DNA of 64,000 bases from Rhodobacteraceae bacterium WFHF2C18 (lineage in GTDB: Bacteria > Pseudomonadota > Alphaproteobacteria > Rhodobacterales > Rhodobacteraceae): contig NHTQ01000001.1 of assembly GCA_002166865.1 (NCBI GenBank), positions 372,001 through 436,000 on the forward strand, given 5' to 3'. Positions 18,264 to 28,704 of this stretch are shown here, piece by piece. The notes beneath the pieces are model-generated. The model ran no database searches. It was not told the DNA's origin and worked only from the letters and a program-made list of their open reading frames with translations. The position numbers and the translations under genes are program-made. Each line of letters starts with the position of its first letter. The stretch's first letter is position 1.

Positions 18264-20000
18264 GTGGCACGGGGATTTCTTGCAGGCTTGCTTTCCGGGG
18301 TGGTGGTCTCCGGTCTGGTCGTGGTGGCGGGGTCGCTTCTGACCGATGTGCCGGGCGCCGCGCCGCCCGAAGCGGCGGCCCTGGACGTGCCGCCCGGCTC
18401 GGAATTCGACCGCGAGAAGGAGGACCGGCAGGCCGAGCTTCCGCAAGTGGAGGAGAGCCCCGCGCCGGCCGAGGCGCCGCGCGTCGCCGCGCCCGAGCGG
18501 GATGATCTTGCATCCCTGGAAGGCAGCGACACCAGCCCCGCCAGGCAGCCCGAAACCGGCCAGGCCGAAGGGACGCTGCCAGCGCCGCAGGAAGGTGAAG
18601 AGGCCGCCGACGTGATGGTCGAGCCCGAGACCCCCGTAACCCCGGGGACGCAGGCCCCCGCCCCCACGGCGCCGGAGGCGGAGCGTGAACTGGCGGTTCC
18701 CGACGCCGCGGTCCCCGCGCCGGAGGCCGGCGCCGCGCAGGGGGATCTCGCCCCGCCCGACGCGGACGCGGGCAGCGCGGATGTCGCCATCTCGGAGGAT
18801 ACGCCGGTGACCTCGGATCGGCAGGCCGCCGCGCCTGCGGCGCCCGAGGCCGAAACCGGGATCGATGTCGAGACCGATCCGGTGGAGGTGCCCCAGACGG
18901 GGGGCGCGCAGGATCCCATGCAAGCACCGCGTGCGGATGCCCCCGCGGCCGATGTGGCCGGGACGGGGCCGGCGCCCGCCGGAAGCGACCCGTCACAGGC
19001 GCCCCAAGCGCCGCGTCCCGAGGATGACATCGCGTCGGTCCCTGACCCCGTCCGCGCGCCAAGGGCTGATGCGCCCGATACGGGCGGGGCAGCGTCGGGT
19101 GAAGCCGGGATCTCGGCCGATCCGGCACAGCCGCGCGCGCCGGACGTGGGCGAAACCAGCGCCTTCCCCGACCCCCAGGCGCCCGAGCCGGCTGAGGAGG
19201 AGCCGTCCGGCACCATCGGTGATCTGGCAGAGAACGTGACCACCGAGCGCCTGCCCGCCATCGGCACCGACGAGCCGTCCGATCAGGCGGAGGGCGACGC
19301 GGCCGCCGATCCCGACCCGTCACGCGGAGCACTGGCCCGGAATGCTGTTGCCTTCGAGGCCCCCGAGGGAAAGCCGCTGATGTCCATCGTGCTGATCGAC
19401 GACGGCGACAGCCCGGTCGGGCTGGAGGCGCTGAAGAATTTTCCGTTTCCCATCAGCATCGCCATCGATGCGCGGCAAGCCGATGCCACGGATCTGGCCA
19501 AGCGCTACCGCGACGCCGGCTTCGAGGTGCTGGCCATGGCGGGCCTGCCCGAGAACGCCGACGCCCGCGACGCTGAGGTTGCGATGCAGGCCCACCTTGA
19601 CGCTGTGCCGGGCGCGGTCGCGGTGCTGGAAGGCGGCGAGACCGGCCTGCAAGCCAGCCGGGCGGCCAGCAAGCAACTTGCGCCGATCCTGCTGGATACC
19701 GGGCACGGGCTTGTCATGCGCCCCAACGGCTTGGACACCGCGCGCAAGCTCATCGCGCGCGAAGGGGTGCCTGCGCGCACGATCTTTCGCGACTTCGACG
19801 GGGAGGGGCAGACGGCGCGCGTGATCCGGCGGTTCCTCGACCAGGCGGCCTTCAAGGCGGGGCAGGTGGAGGACGGCGTCATCATGCTGGGCCGGCTGCG
19901 GGCCGAAACCATCAGCGCCCTGCTGCTCTGGGGTCTTCAGGACCGTGCCACCCGCGTGGCGTTGGCCCCCGTCTCAGCGGTCCTTAGGGCCGGAGAGTAG
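18264..20000 (+). CDS. Divergent polysaccharide deacetylase-family protein with long acidic linker
   Basis: 578 aa from GTG at 18264 with a GGGGG site 8 bases upstream; the open frame further up reads into the trpG promoter region. One N-terminal membrane anchor (LLSGVVVSGLVVVAGSLL). Then about 330 residues of low-complexity Pro/Ala/Glu/Asp-rich linker. The C-terminal 200 residues (from MSIVLIDDGDSPVG) resemble the divergent polysaccharide deacetylase family (YibQ-like), probably periplasmic. Catalytic activity is unproven; the metal-binding histidine pattern of classical deacetylases is not seen. Divergent from trpG. Confidence 0.75.
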   Translation: MARGFLAGLLSGVVVSGLVVVAGSLLTDVPGAAPPEAAALDVPPGSEFDREKEDRQAELPQVEESPAPAEAPRVAAPERDDLASLEGSDTSPARQPETGQAEGTLPAPQEGEEAADVMVEPETPVTPGTQAPAPTAPEAERELAVPDAAVPAPEAGAAQGDLAPPDADAGSADVAISEDTPVTSDRQAAAPAAPEAETGIDVETDPVEVPQTGGAQDPMQAPRADAPAADVAGTGPAPAGSDPSQAPQAPRPEDDIASVPDPVRAPRADAPDTGGAASGEAGISADPAQPRAPDVGETSAFPDPQAPEPAEEEPSGTIGDLAENVTTERLPAIGTDEPSDQAEGDAAADPDPSRGALARNAVAFEAPEGKPLMSIVLIDDGDSPVGLEALKNFPFPISIAIDARQADATDLAKRYRDAGFEVLAMAGLPENADARDAEVAMQAHLDAVPGAVAVLEGGETGLQASRAASKQLAPILLDTGHGLVMRPNGLDTARKLIAREGVPARTIFRDFDGEGQTARVIRRFLDQAAFKAGQVEDGVIMLGRLRAETISALLLWGLQDRATRVALAPVSAVLRAGE

Positions 20001-20052
20001 CGGGCCGCGCCAGGCGCCGGCGGGGGACAGCACCCCCGTGGTGCCGCGCGGG

Positions 20053-20613
20053 TCAGGCGTGGCCGGCGGGACCCTCGCGCCAGTCGCCGGGGGCCAGGCC
20101 GTCGAGGGACCAAGGCCCCACCCGCCATCGCACGAGCCGTAGGGTCGGGTGCCCCACATGGGCCGTCATCCGCCGGACCTGTCGGTTGCGGCCCTCGGTC
20201 AGCGTGATCTCCAGCCAGCGATCGGGTACCGACTTGCGGTAGCGCACGGGCGGGCTGCGCGGCCACAAGGCCGGCGCATCGATGCGACGCACGCGGGCGG
20301 GACGGGTTTTCCCGTCCTTCAGCGTGACGCCTTGCCGCAGGGCCGTGAGCGCCTCATCATCGGGGATGCCCTCGACCTGGACCAGATAGGTCTTCTCGGT
20401 CTTTGTCCGGGGATTGGCGATTCGGGCTTGCAGGCGGCCGTCATCTGTCAGGGTCAGGAGCCCCTCGCTGTCGCGATCCAGCCGGCCGGCGGGATAGACA
20501 CCGGGCAGGGCGATGTAATCGGACAGGGTGGGTCGGGGGCTGCCCTGCGTTCCCTTGTCGGTAAACTGGGACAGCACCCCGTAAGGTTTGTTGAAAAGGA
20601 TAACCCGGGCCAT
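20053..20613 (-). CDS. rluE: rRNA large-subunit pseudouridine synthase, RluE-like
   Basis: 186 aa from ATG at 20613 ([10 protein letters not shown]); the longer in-frame reading overlaps the rhodanese gene. The catalytic Asp46 sits in [11 protein letters not shown], and the RsuA/RluE-type motifs [12 protein letters not shown] and GRNRQVRRM are present. The [12 protein letters not shown]-terminus is typical of RluE, which modifies 23S rRNA near position 2457 in E. coli. No S4 domain. Exact target base is inferred. Confidence 0.88.
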   Translation of the reverse strand: MARVILFNKPYGVLSQFTDKGTQGSPRPTLSDYIALPGVYPAGRLDRDSEGLLTLTDDGRLQARIANPRTKTEKTYLVQVEGIPDDEALTALRQGVTLKDGKTRPARVRRIDAPALWPRSPPVRYRKSVPDRWLEITLTEGRNRQVRRMTAHVGHPTLRLVRWRVGPWSLDGLAPGDWREGPAGHA

Positions 20614-20651
20614 GGCGCCCTGATGCCGCAGGGCGCCGTGGTGGGCAAGCC

Positions 20652-21269
20652 TTACGCGCCGGCGCCCGGCCAGAAGCCTTCGTTCACCTTGTAGGTCCAT
20701 TCACCGCCGACGTTCTTCCAGCCGTTGACGGTGCGCTTGCCGGCGTCGGACTTGTCGCCCTCGAACCCGTCCACCACCGTGTAGGCGGGCACCTCGATGC
20801 CGGCTTCGTGCATGGCGTCCACTGCGCGGGCGCTGCGGCCGCCGGACCGACAGATGATCAGGACCGCGGCCGGCTGCTCCTCGGCGAGGAAGGACTTCAT
20901 CGTCGCCATGAAGTCCGGGTTATTGCGCATCTTGTAGCGGCCCTTCTTGGCGTTGAAGGGATACGCCGGGTCGATCATCTTAAGCGGGATGTTGATGTCG
21001 GCCGCGGTGGGATAGCCCACGAGCATCGTTTCGGCGGGGCTGCGGATGTCGACCAAGGCGACATCGTCACGCTCTTTCAGCAGGTCAATGGATTCGGCCG
21101 CGGTGATGTACCGCCCGACCTTGTTGACCTTCTTCTCGGCCAGTTCGGATTCGACCACCGAGCTCTCGATCTTCATGCCGTGGCCATCGGCATGGACCGG
21201 GCCCGGGAACGCACAGGCCAGGCTCAGCGCGACGGCCGGCGCGGCGAACAGGCGGGTGAGGGATGTCAT
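20652..21269 (-). CDS. Periplasmic rhodanese-domain protein
   Basis: 205 aa from ATG at 21269 with a strong AAGGAGGT site; a longer reading frame exists but has no comparable site. Signal peptide ([17 protein letters not shown]), then one rhodanese domain with active-site loop [10 protein letters not shown] (Cys140). The DIRSP motif near residue 75 is the usual beta-strand. Probably transfers sulfur or handles thiols in the periplasm; the physiological substrate is not evident. It follows trpE on the same strand after 91 bases. Confidence 0.88.
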   Translation of the reverse strand: MTSLTRLFAAPAVALSLACAFPGPVHADGHGMKIESSVVESELAEKKVNKVGRYITAAESIDLLKERDDVALVDIRSPAETMLVGYPTAADINIPLKMIDPAYPFNAKKGRYKMRNNPDFMATMKSFLAEEQPAAVLIICRSGGRSARAVDAMHEAGIEVPAYTVVDGFEGDKSDAGKRTVNGWKNVGGEWTYKVNEGFWPGAGA

Positions 21270-21360
21270 CTGTACCTCCTTCGGAAGATATTCCGTGTTT
21301 CGCATATAACGTGGGTACAGGGCATCGCCCCGGTCGGCATTGACATGGGTCAAACGGGTC

Positions 21361-22872
21361 TCAGCCGTTGCCCTCGCCGGTGAAGCGTGCGGCATCGGCC
21401 GCGGCGCGGCGGATGGCGTTCGACTTGTGCACCGTCTCCATGTATTCCGCCTCGGGATCGCTGTCGTGCACGACCCCGCCCCCGGCCTGGATATAGAGGT
21501 TGCCACCCTTCACTACCGCCGTGCGCAGAGCGATGCAGACATCCATGTCACCGCGGGCACTGAAATAGCCGACGCCGCCGCCGTAGATCCCGCGCTTTTC
21601 AGGCTCCAGTTCGTCGATGATCTCCATCGCCCGGACCTTGGGCGCCCCCGAGACCGTGCCGGCCGGCAGCCCGGCCAGAAGCGCCGAAAGCGCGTCGTGA
21701 TCCTCGGCCAGTTCGCCCACGACGTTGGAGACGATGTGCATGACGTGGGAGTACCGTTCGATGATGAATTCCTCGGTGGGGCGAACCGTGCCGATGCGGG
21801 CGACCCGGCCGACATCGTTACGGCCCAGATCCAAGAGCATCAGGTGCTCGGCAAGTTCCTTCTCGTCGGCCAGAAGCTCGGCCTCGTGGGCGCGGTCCTC
21901 CTCGGGCGTGGCACCGCGCGGGCGTGTCCCGGCGATGGGGCGGATCGTGACCTCGCCCGCCATGACCCGCACCAGGATCTCGGGGCTGGCCCCCACTACC
22001 TGGAAGCCGCCGAAATTGAAGTAGAACATGAACGGCGAGGGATTCGTGCGTCGCAAGCTGCGGTAGAGGGCGAAGGGCGGCTGAGTGAACGGCTGCGTCC
22101 AGCGCTGCGAAGGCACGACCTGGAAGATCTCGCCGGCCCCGATATACTCCTTGGCGCGCGTGACCGCGGCCTTGTAGGCCTCGCGCGTGAAATTCGACAC
22201 CGGGGGGGCGTCCTCCTGTGCCTCGCCCAGTCCGCGGCTGGCTTGGGGCAGGGCGCGTTCCATGTCGCGAACCGCGTCCATGACCCGTTCGGCCGCCTGG
22301 GCATAGGCGGCGCGGGCCGACTGCCCCTCGCCGGCCCAGGCCGGCGCGACCACCGTGACCTCGCCCTTCACCCCGTCGAGCACCGCCACCACCGAGGGGC
22401 GCAACATGACGGCGTCTGGCAGTCCGAGGGGGTCGGGATTGACGTCGGGCAGATGCTCGACAAGGCGGATCATGTCGTAGCCCAGGTACCCGAAAAGCCC
22501 CGCGCTTGCGGCCGGCAGGTCGGCCGGCAGGTCTATCCGGCTTTCGGCGATGAGGGCGCGCAGGTTGTCCAGCGGCGCGCCCTCCTGCGGATCGAAGGCC
22601 TGCGGATCGAACCGGGCCTGGCGGTTTATCCGGCTCGACGTGCCGTGACACTGCCAGATCAGATCGGGTTTCATGCCGATGATCGAGTAGCGCCCGCGCA
22701 CTTCGCCGCCGGTGACCGATTCCAGCACGAAGGCGTCACGCGCCGCGCCCGTGAGCTTCAGCATCAGAGAGACCGGCGTGTCCAGATCGGCCGCGAGCCG
22801 CGCATAGACGACCTGGTTCGCGCCGGCGTCGTGGCCGCGGGCGAAGTCCTCGAAGCAGGGTGTCAGCTCCAC
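21361..22872 (-). CDS. trpE: Anthranilate synthase component I
   Basis: 503 aa. TrpE converts chorismate plus ammonia to anthranilate. The N-terminal LESV block (feedback tryptophan site region) and the C-terminal chorismate-binding motifs are present: IAGTRPRG, LVDLGRND-like LDLGRNDVGRV, GTVSGAPKVRAMEII and QAGGGVVHDSDPEAEY. Thirteen bases after ppiD, so it is probably co-transcribed with it and not with trpGDC. No leader peptide rich in Trp codons is seen in that short gap. Confidence 0.95.
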   Translation of the reverse strand: MELTPCFEDFARGHDAGANQVVYARLAADLDTPVSLMLKLTGAARDAFVLESVTGGEVRGRYSIIGMKPDLIWQCHGTSSRINRQARFDPQAFDPQEGAPLDNLRALIAESRIDLPADLPAASAGLFGYLGYDMIRLVEHLPDVNPDPLGLPDAVMLRPSVVAVLDGVKGEVTVVAPAWAGEGQSARAAYAQAAERVMDAVRDMERALPQASRGLGEAQEDAPPVSNFTREAYKAAVTRAKEYIGAGEIFQVVPSQRWTQPFTQPPFALYRSLRRTNPSPFMFYFNFGGFQVVGASPEILVRVMAGEVTIRPIAGTRPRGATPEEDRAHEAELLADEKELAEHLMLLDLGRNDVGRVARIGTVRPTEEFIIERYSHVMHIVSNVVGELAEDHDALSALLAGLPAGTVSGAPKVRAMEIIDELEPEKRGIYGGGVGYFSARGDMDVCIALRTAVVKGGNLYIQAGGGVVHDSDPEAEYMETVHKSNAIRRAAADAARFTGEGNG

Positions 22873-22885
22873 GTCCGATCACCGC

Positions 22886-24727
22886 CTATTGGAAGTTGGC
22901 ATGCACGGCGTTGCGTGCCTGTTCGTCGATCTCGATGCCCGCCCGCTGCCGGATGTCGGCGGCCAGCAACCTGTAGAGATCCTGCGACAGCCCGTTGGCG
23001 GCCTGATCCCGCAACGCGCTGCGCACCTGGGTCAGTTCCTCGCTGTCGGTATCGGGCGGCTGAACAGCGTCCAGCCGGATGATGAAGATCCGGCCCGCGC
23101 CCTCCAGCACGCTGACCTCGCCCTCGCTCATGCCGAAGACGGTTTCGATGAACTGCGGCGGCGTTCCCGGCTGGAAACCCCGGCGAGTCAGGTCTTCGGC
23201 GGTTTCGGTGCTGTAGCCGAGTTCGGAAAAGCCGGTGCCGGCGCGCAGCTGGGTCAAGTCGTCCTGGATCTGCTCCTTGAGCTGCGCCGCGACCTGTTGC
23301 CGACGCCAGCCCTTGGCCACGCTCTCGCGGACGTCCTCGATGGGCTGGATCTGCGGTTCCTGCACCTTGTCGAGCCGCATGGCGAAGATGCCACCGTCCT
23401 CTAGCTCCATGACCTCGGGGTAGTCCTCAAGGCTGATCTCCTCCGCGGCCTGGCGGAAGCCGGGGTAGGCGGCGATGCCCTCGCGCAGGCCCTCGTGCCA
23501 GGCGATCTCGCCCAGCTTCAGGTCGGTCTCCTCGGCCAGATCCTCGACCGTCGCACCACCCGCGAGCAGATCCGCGGCGCGCTCGATCTTGGAATCGACC
23601 ACCCGGCGGGCCCGCGCGCCGGCCAGGTCGTTGCGCAGGTCCGGCAGTGCCTCCGCGAAGGAGGTGCTTTGCGCTTCCAGAATGGCGTTGACGCGGAAAA
23701 GGGCGGGGCCCACGGCGCTTTCGACCGGGCCGACCACCGCGCCGGAGTCGGCATCGAAAACGGCCTTGGCCACTTTGCCGAGATCGCCGCGGGTGACCTC
23801 ACCCATGTCGATGTCCTCCAGGGTGAGGCCGCGGTCGGCCACCAGATCGTCGAAGCGCACTTCGCCGGCCTCGAGCCTTTCCTTCGCCGCTTCGGCCGCG
23901 GCGCGGTCGGAGAAGGCCAGCCGCTCCACCAACCGCCGTTCGGGCGTGTTGAATTCTGCTTCGCGGGCCTCGTAAGCCTCGCGCAGCGCTTGCCGGTCGA
24001 TCTCGACAGTGTCGATGATCATCTCGGGCGTGAGCCAGGCATAGGTGATCTTCTTGGTCTCGGGGGTGGTGAACTGCGGCAGGTTGCTCTGGTGGTAACG
24101 GCGCAGATCGGCCTGCGTGGGTTCGGGCAGGCCGGTTTCCAGATCGTTGCGGTCCAGCACTGTCCAGGTGATGTTGCGCCGCTCGGCGACGTAGTCGATG
24201 AGCGTCTCGATATAGGGGGCCGGCATTGTGACCCCGGCCATCACCGCGCTTTGCAGCACGGCACGGGCGGTTTCGTCGCGAATGTCTTCCTCGAATTCTG
24301 CCTCGCTGAGGCCGGCCTGTTCCAGGGCGTAGGTATAGGCCTCGCGGTCGAAACCGCCATCCGACCCCTGGAAGCCGCGCATGGCCAGGATCTGGTCACG
24401 CAGGGTGTCATCGCCCACCGATATGCCCAGCCGGTCGGCCTCGTGATCCAGGGCGGCCTGGTTGACGAGTTGCGCCAGCACCTGGTCCGGCAGGCCCATC
24501 TGTTGTGCTTCGGAGAAGCTCACCGGCCCCTCGCGCTCGGCCTCAAGCGCGCGGATCTCGTTGCGCAGGGTGCGGGCGTATTCATCCACGCTGATCTCGG
24601 CATTGCCGACCGTGGCGACGGTGCGCACCGTGCCGGAAAGGTTCGTCACCCCGAATCCGCCGAGGCCCAGAATCAGCAGGCCCATCAGGATCCAGACCAG
24701 TGTTTTCGAAATGCTCTTTCCAGCCAT
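22886..24727 (-). CDS. ppiD: SurA/PpiD-type periplasmic peptidyl-prolyl isomerase (folding factor)
   Basis: 613 aa with one N-terminal membrane anchor (residues about 8-28, LVWILMGLLILGLGGFGV). The SurA-like N-terminal chaperone domain (residues 35-180) begins with the usual VGNAEISVDEY. A central parvulin-like rotamase region and C-terminal chaperone helices follow. PpiD assists folding of proteins leaving the Sec translocon. The parvulin active residues look degenerate, as in E. coli PpiD. It heads the ppiD-trpE pair, an arrangement common in Rhodobacterales. Confidence 0.85.
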   Translation of the reverse strand: MAGKSISKTLVWILMGLLILGLGGFGVTNLSGTVRTVATVGNAEISVDEYARTLRNEIRALEAEREGPVSFSEAQQMGLPDQVLAQLVNQAALDHEADRLGISVGDDTLRDQILAMRGFQGSDGGFDREAYTYALEQAGLSEAEFEEDIRDETARAVLQSAVMAGVTMPAPYIETLIDYVAERRNITWTVLDRNDLETGLPEPTQADLRRYHQSNLPQFTTPETKKITYAWLTPEMIIDTVEIDRQALREAYEAREAEFNTPERRLVERLAFSDRAAAEAAKERLEAGEVRFDDLVADRGLTLEDIDMGEVTRGDLGKVAKAVFDADSGAVVGPVESAVGPALFRVNAILEAQSTSFAEALPDLRNDLAGARARRVVDSKIERAADLLAGGATVEDLAEETDLKLGEIAWHEGLREGIAAYPGFRQAAEEISLEDYPEVMELEDGGIFAMRLDKVQEPQIQPIEDVRESVAKGWRRQQVAAQLKEQIQDDLTQLRAGTGFSELGYSTETAEDLTRRGFQPGTPPQFIETVFGMSEGEVSVLEGAGRIFIIRLDAVQPPDTDSEELTQVRSALRDQAANGLSQDLYRLLAADIRQRAGIEIDEQARNAVHANFQ

Positions 24728-24771
24728 GTGGCCCCCTGTCAGACGGCGCGCCGTGCGGTATCCGCGCCTGT

Positions 24772-25974
24772 CTACGCGCTGTCCGGAGCGGGGGCAAGAG
24801 GCCAGCCCAGCCCGGCGAGACGATCGAACAGGGTGGCGATCTGGGCCCGGTCCGCGTTGGCGAACGCCAGACGCAGCTCGCGGGCCCCGGCCGGATCATC
24901 CGCCGGTCGGAACATGGTGCCCGGCAGCAGCAGGATGCCCGCCTCGCGCACCAGTTTGGGGGCCAGTTCGTCCGACGGCAGGGCGAAGGGATGGCGCAAA
25001 TAGGCGAAATAGGCGCCACAGCCCATCAGGTGCCAGCCCTGTGCGGCCAAGCGCGGCGCCTGCTCGCCGATCGCCGCGCGCCGGTCGAGGATCTCTGCCC
25101 GTTCGCCGGCCAGCCACTGGCGCAGGTTCCGCATCCCCCAGAGCGCGGCGATCTGGCCCAGTTGGTTGGGGCAGATCGTGACGGTGTCGAGGAATTTCTC
25201 CGCTTCGGCCAGCCGCTCGGGGCTCGTGACCATGGCACCGACGCGGTGACCGGTCAGGCGGTAGGCCTTGGAAAAGGAATACAGGTGAACCAGCGTTTCG
25301 TCCCAGCCGGGCTCGGCGAAAAGCGCGTGCGAGGCGCCCGGCCGGGCATCGAAATCGCGGTAGGTTTCATCGACGACGAGGGCAAGCCCCCGGTGCTGCG
25401 CCAATCTGTAGAATGCGGCCACCAGATCGGCGGGATATTCCACCCCGCCGGGATTGTTGGGGGTGACCAGCACGATCGCCCGGGTGCGCGGGGTGATCCG
25501 CGCCGCTGCTGCCTCCGGATCGGGCAGAAGGTCCGCGCCCGTTGGCAACGGTACCGCCGTGACGCCCGAGATATCGAGCCACATCTTGTGATTGAAGTAC
25601 CACGGAACCGGCACGATCACCTCGTCGCCGTGGTCGCAAAGCGCCGCGATGGCCGCGCAGAAGGCCTGATTGCAGCCGGCCGTGATGCCGACGTGATCGG
25701 CGGTGACGGTGCCGCCGTAGGCCTCGGACCACTGGGCGGCCAGTTCGGCCCGCAGCTCTGGCCGGCCCAGCACGGGGCCGTAGAGATGCGCCTGCGGGTC
25801 GGCCAACGCCGCCTCGGCGATCGCTTGGCGCAGGGCGTCAGGCGGCGGATCCACCGGTGCGGCCTGGCTGACGTTGATGAGCGGGCGCTCGGCAGAAAAT
25901 TCCACGCCCTCCAGCCAGCGCCGCGCCTCCATCACGGGGGGCGCGAAGGTGGCGGCGGTGCGCGGCGGGGTCAT
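24772..25974 (-). CDS. PLP-dependent class I/II aminotransferase
   Basis: 400 aa. Fold-type I motifs: NNPGG in the cofactor-binding loop, VDETYRDF (Asp that pairs with the pyridine N) and the lysine Schiff-base segment [14 protein letters not shown]. Substrate is not evident; aspartate/tyrosine-type or a kynurenine-aminotransferase-like enzyme would fit. Its start overlaps the gpt stop by 4 bases, so it is co-translated with gpt. Confidence 0.85.
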   Translation of the reverse strand: MTPPRTAATFAPPVMEARRWLEGVEFSAERPLINVSQAAPVDPPPDALRQAIAEAALADPQAHLYGPVLGRPELRAELAAQWSEAYGGTVTADHVGITAGCNQAFCAAIAALCDHGDEVIVPVPWYFNHKMWLDISGVTAVPLPTGADLLPDPEAAAARITPRTRAIVLVTPNNPGGVEYPADLVAAFYRLAQHRGLALVVDETYRDFDARPGASHALFAEPGWDETLVHLYSFSKAYRLTGHRVGAMVTSPERLAEAEKFLDTVTICPNQLGQIAALWGMRNLRQWLAGERAEILDRRAAIGEQAPRLAAQGWHLMGCGAYFAYLRHPFALPSDELAPKLVREAGILLLPGTMFRPADDPAGARELRLAFANADRAQIATLFDRLAGLGWPLAPAPDSA

Positions 25975-26456
25975 GCGCCCCTGTAGGGTTCGACGTATTG
26001 CAGCGCCATGTCCCAGGGAAAGAAGATCCAGGTATCCTGGCTGACCTCGGTGACGAAGGTGTCCACCATCGCGCGGCCCTTGGGCTTGGCGTAGACGGTG
26101 GCGACATGCGCCTTGGGCATGCGCGCGCGCACCACTTCGAGCGTGCGGCCCGTGTCGACCAGGTCATCCACGATCAGAACGCCCGTGCCGTCGCCGACGA
26201 GGTCCATGTCGGGCGCCTTGATGATCACCGGTTCGGCCTGGGTCTGGTGCTGGTAGGATTTGACGCTGATCGTGTCCACCGTGCGAATGTCCAGTTCTCG
26301 CGCGACGATCATGGCCGGGGCCATGCCGCCGCGGGTGATCGCCACCACCATGTGCCACGCCCCCTCGTCCTGCAGGCGCCAGGCCAGGGCGCGCGCATCG
26401 CGGTGCAGCTGGTCCCAGCTGACGTGAAATCCTTTCTCGTGCGGCAGTCGGTCCAT
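25971..26456 (-). CDS. gpt: Xanthine-guanine phosphoribosyltransferase
   Basis: 161 aa. The PRPP-binding motif is [29 protein letters not shown] and the C-terminal [13 protein letters not shown] hood region match Gpt. It salvages guanine and xanthine into GMP/XMP in the cytoplasm. Thirteen bases after fabI and overlapping the aminotransferase, so fabI-gpt-aminotransferase may be one transcript. Confidence 0.92.
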   Translation of the reverse strand: MDRLPHEKGFHVSWDQLHRDARALAWRLQDEGAWHMVVAITRGGMAPAMIVARELDIRTVDTISVKSYQHQTQAEPVIIKAPDMDLVGDGTGVLIVDDLVDTGRTLEVVRARMPKAHVATVYAKPKGRAMVDTFVTEVSQDTWIFFPWDMALQYVEPYRGA

Positions 26457-26469
26457 GGCGGGCCTTTCC

Positions 26470-27276
26470 TCAGCTCGCGTCGATGTCGGGCGCGTCGACC
26501 GCCTTCATGCCCACCACGTGGTAGCCGGCATCCACGTGCAGCACCTCGCCGGTGGTGCCGCTGCCCAGGTCCGAGAGCAGGTAAAGCGCCGATTTGCCCA
26601 CATCCTCGATCGTCACGTTGCGCCGCAGGGGCGAGTTGAGCTCGTTCCATTTCAGGATGTAGCGGAAATCGCCGATGCCGCTGGCGGCCAGGGTGCGGAT
26701 CGGGCCGGCGGAGATCGCGTTGACCCGGATGCCGTCGCGGCCCAGGTCCTCGGCCATGTACATCACGCTGGCCTCCAGCGCGGCCTTGGCCACGCCCATC
26801 ACGTTGTAGTGCGGCATGACCTGCTCGGCGCCATAGTAGGTCAGCGTCAGCATCGCGCCGCCGTTGTCCATGAGCTTTTCGGCGCGCTGCGCCACGGCGG
26901 TGAAGGAATAGACCGAGATATCCATCGTCCGCGCGAAGTTCTCGCGGCTGGTGTCGACGTAGCGGCCGCGCAATTCGGACTTGTCCGAGAAACCGATGGC
27001 ATGCACCACGAAATCCAGCCGGCCCCAGACACGTTCGATCTCGGCGAAGGCCGCGTCGATCGACTCGGGGTCGGAGACGTCGCAATCGAACAGGTGCTCG
27101 ACGCCCAGTTCGCCGGCCAGCGGTTCGACCCGCTTCTTGAAGGCCTGTCCCATGTAGGTGAAGGCCAGTTCGGCCCCGGCATCGGCACAGGCCTTGGCAA
27201 TTCCCCAGGCGATCGATTTGTCGTTCGCAAGACCCATGATGAGGCCGCGCTTGCCCGCCATCAGTTCGTTTGACAT
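26470..27276 (-). CDS. fabI: Enoyl-[acyl-carrier-protein] reductase (NADH)
   Basis: 268 aa from ATG at 27276 ([15 protein letters not shown]). The divergent SDR pattern of FabI is clear: [13 protein letters not shown] cofactor loop, HAIGFSDK, and the catalytic Tyr157-X6-Lys164 (YNVMGVAK). It performs the last reduction of each fatty-acid elongation cycle. Divergent from pdxH; the 164-base gap should contain both promoters, but none stands out. Confidence 0.94.
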   Translation of the reverse strand: MSNELMAGKRGLIMGLANDKSIAWGIAKACADAGAELAFTYMGQAFKKRVEPLAGELGVEHLFDCDVSDPESIDAAFAEIERVWGRLDFVVHAIGFSDKSELRGRYVDTSRENFARTMDISVYSFTAVAQRAEKLMDNGGAMLTLTYYGAEQVMPHYNVMGVAKAALEASVMYMAEDLGRDGIRVNAISAGPIRTLAASGIGDFRYILKWNELNSPLRRNVTIEDVGKSALYLLSDLGSGTTGEVLHVDAGYHVVGMKAVDAPDIDAS

Positions 27277-27440
27277 TTCTCGCCCTCGGCCCATTCTGTC
27301 TCTTGCACTTCCTTTAGGCGATCGGCCGGGGCGCATCAAGAGCGCGCGCCGTCTCGAGGCGGCCGTGCCAAGGGAAATCCTGAGGCCGTCAACCGCCCGG
27401 CAAATACCTGTCTGCCGGGCGCCGAGTGAAGAGAACGAAA

Positions 27441-28046
27441 ATGACCGACCGCAGCGGAATTTTCGCGGGCGACGACCCTTTCGAGATCGCGCGCCGCTGG
27501 CTGTCCGAAGCCGAGACCAGCGAGATCAACGATCCCAACGCCGCGGCCCTGGCGACGGTGGATGACGAGGGCCTGCCGAACGTGCGCATGGTGTTGCTCA
27601 AGGAGATCGCCGACGGCGGCGTCTTTTTCTATACCAACTACGAAAGCGCGAAGGGCCGGGAAATCGCCGCGACGGGCAAGGCCGCGATGGTCCTGCACTG
27701 GAAGTCGCTGCGCCGTCAGCTGCGCCTGCGCGGCCCGGTGACGCGCGAGGACGGACCGAGGGCCGACGAATACTTCGCCTCGCGCTCGCTCAAGAGCCGC
27801 CTCGGCGCCTGGGCCTCCCGGCAGTCGCGGCCCCTGGGTTCCCGCGCCGAGCTGATGGCCGAGGTGGCAAGGGTCACCACGCGCAAGGGGCCGAATCCGC
27901 CGCGGCCACCGTTCTGGGGTGGTTTCCGGATCGACCCGGTGGAAATCGAATTCTGGGCGGACGGCGCGTTCCGACTTCACGACCGCTTTGTCTGGCGGCG
28001 TGAACCCCATGAAAACACTTGGAAAATCCAGCGCCTCAGCCCGTGA
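27441..28046 (+). CDS. pdxH: Pyridoxamine 5'-phosphate oxidase
   Basis: 201 aa from ATG at 27441, preceded by GAAGAGA; a GTG 15 bases earlier is in frame but has no clear site. Oxidises PNP and PMP to pyridoxal 5'-phosphate using FMN. Family motifs [27 protein letters not shown] and the C-terminal [11 protein letters not shown] with ending IQRLSP are intact. Confidence 0.95.
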   Translation: MTDRSGIFAGDDPFEIARRWLSEAETSEINDPNAAALATVDDEGLPNVRMVLLKEIADGGVFFYTNYESAKGREIAATGKAAMVLHWKSLRRQLRLRGPVTREDGPRADEYFASRSLKSRLGAWASRQSRPLGSRAELMAEVARVTTRKGPNPPRPPFWGGFRIDPVEIEFWADGAFRLHDRFVWRREPHENTWKIQRLSP

Positions 28047-28167
28047 ATTTCGCGTTTCGTCAAGTGCAAGTTGTTGAACGCCCAAGCATTTTCGCCTTGC
28101 AAGCGCGCCCTCGGATGTCGCAAGACTTCACCAGGTCTTGGGGATGAAGACGGGTTGAAAAGACGAC

Positions 28168-28704
28168 GTGACAGGGAAATTGGAGCAATCCCGCCGTGTG
28201 CAGGGGCGGGTAAAATGGTTTGATCCGGTCAAGGGGTTCGGCTTCGTGATCGCGGACGAAGGGGGGCCTGATATCCTTCTTCACGCGAATGTGCTGCGCA
28301 ACTTCGGCCAGAGTTCGGTTGCCGACCGAGCCATCGTGGAGATCGATGTGCAGGAAACCGGGCGGGGCATCCAGGCGGTGAGCGTGCTACGTATCGACCC
28401 GCCCGAGGATGCCGAGACAGCCGGGCTGACCGATCTTGAGGAAATCGACCCCGAAGTCTTGCGCCGGACGCCGCTTGAGCCCGCCCGCGTGAAGTGGTTT
28501 GATAAAGGCAAGGGATTTGGCTTCGCGAACACGTTCGGCCGCTCGGAGGATGTCTTCGTCCATATCGAGGTGCTGCGACGTTCGGGCCTGGCAGACCTGC
28601 AACCGGGCGAGGCCGTGGCGATACGGGTGGTCGACGGGCGACGCGGTCGCATGGCCATGGAGGTGTGCGGATGGGAAACGGCGGTCACGCGATCAGACGA
28701 CTAG
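28168..28704 (+). CDS. Protein with two cold-shock domains
   Basis: 178 aa from a GTG start with only a weak ribosome site. Two CspA-type domains at residues about 10-75 and 100-170, each with the RNP1-like K/G-F-G-F motif (VKWFDPVKGFGFV and VKWFDKGKGFGFA), joined by an acidic linker. It probably binds single-stranded RNA/DNA as a chaperone or antiterminator. A 121-base leader upstream could hold a cold-responsive structure, not resolvable by eye. It overlaps the DUF192 gene by 34 bases in another frame. Confidence 0.88.
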   Translation: MTGKLEQSRRVQGRVKWFDPVKGFGFVIADEGGPDILLHANVLRNFGQSSVADRAIVEIDVQETGRGIQAVSVLRIDPPEDAETAGLTDLEEIDPEVLRRTPLEPARVKWFDKGKGFGFANTFGRSEDVFVHIEVLRRSGLADLQPGEAVAIRVVDGRRGRMAMEVCGWETAVTRSDD

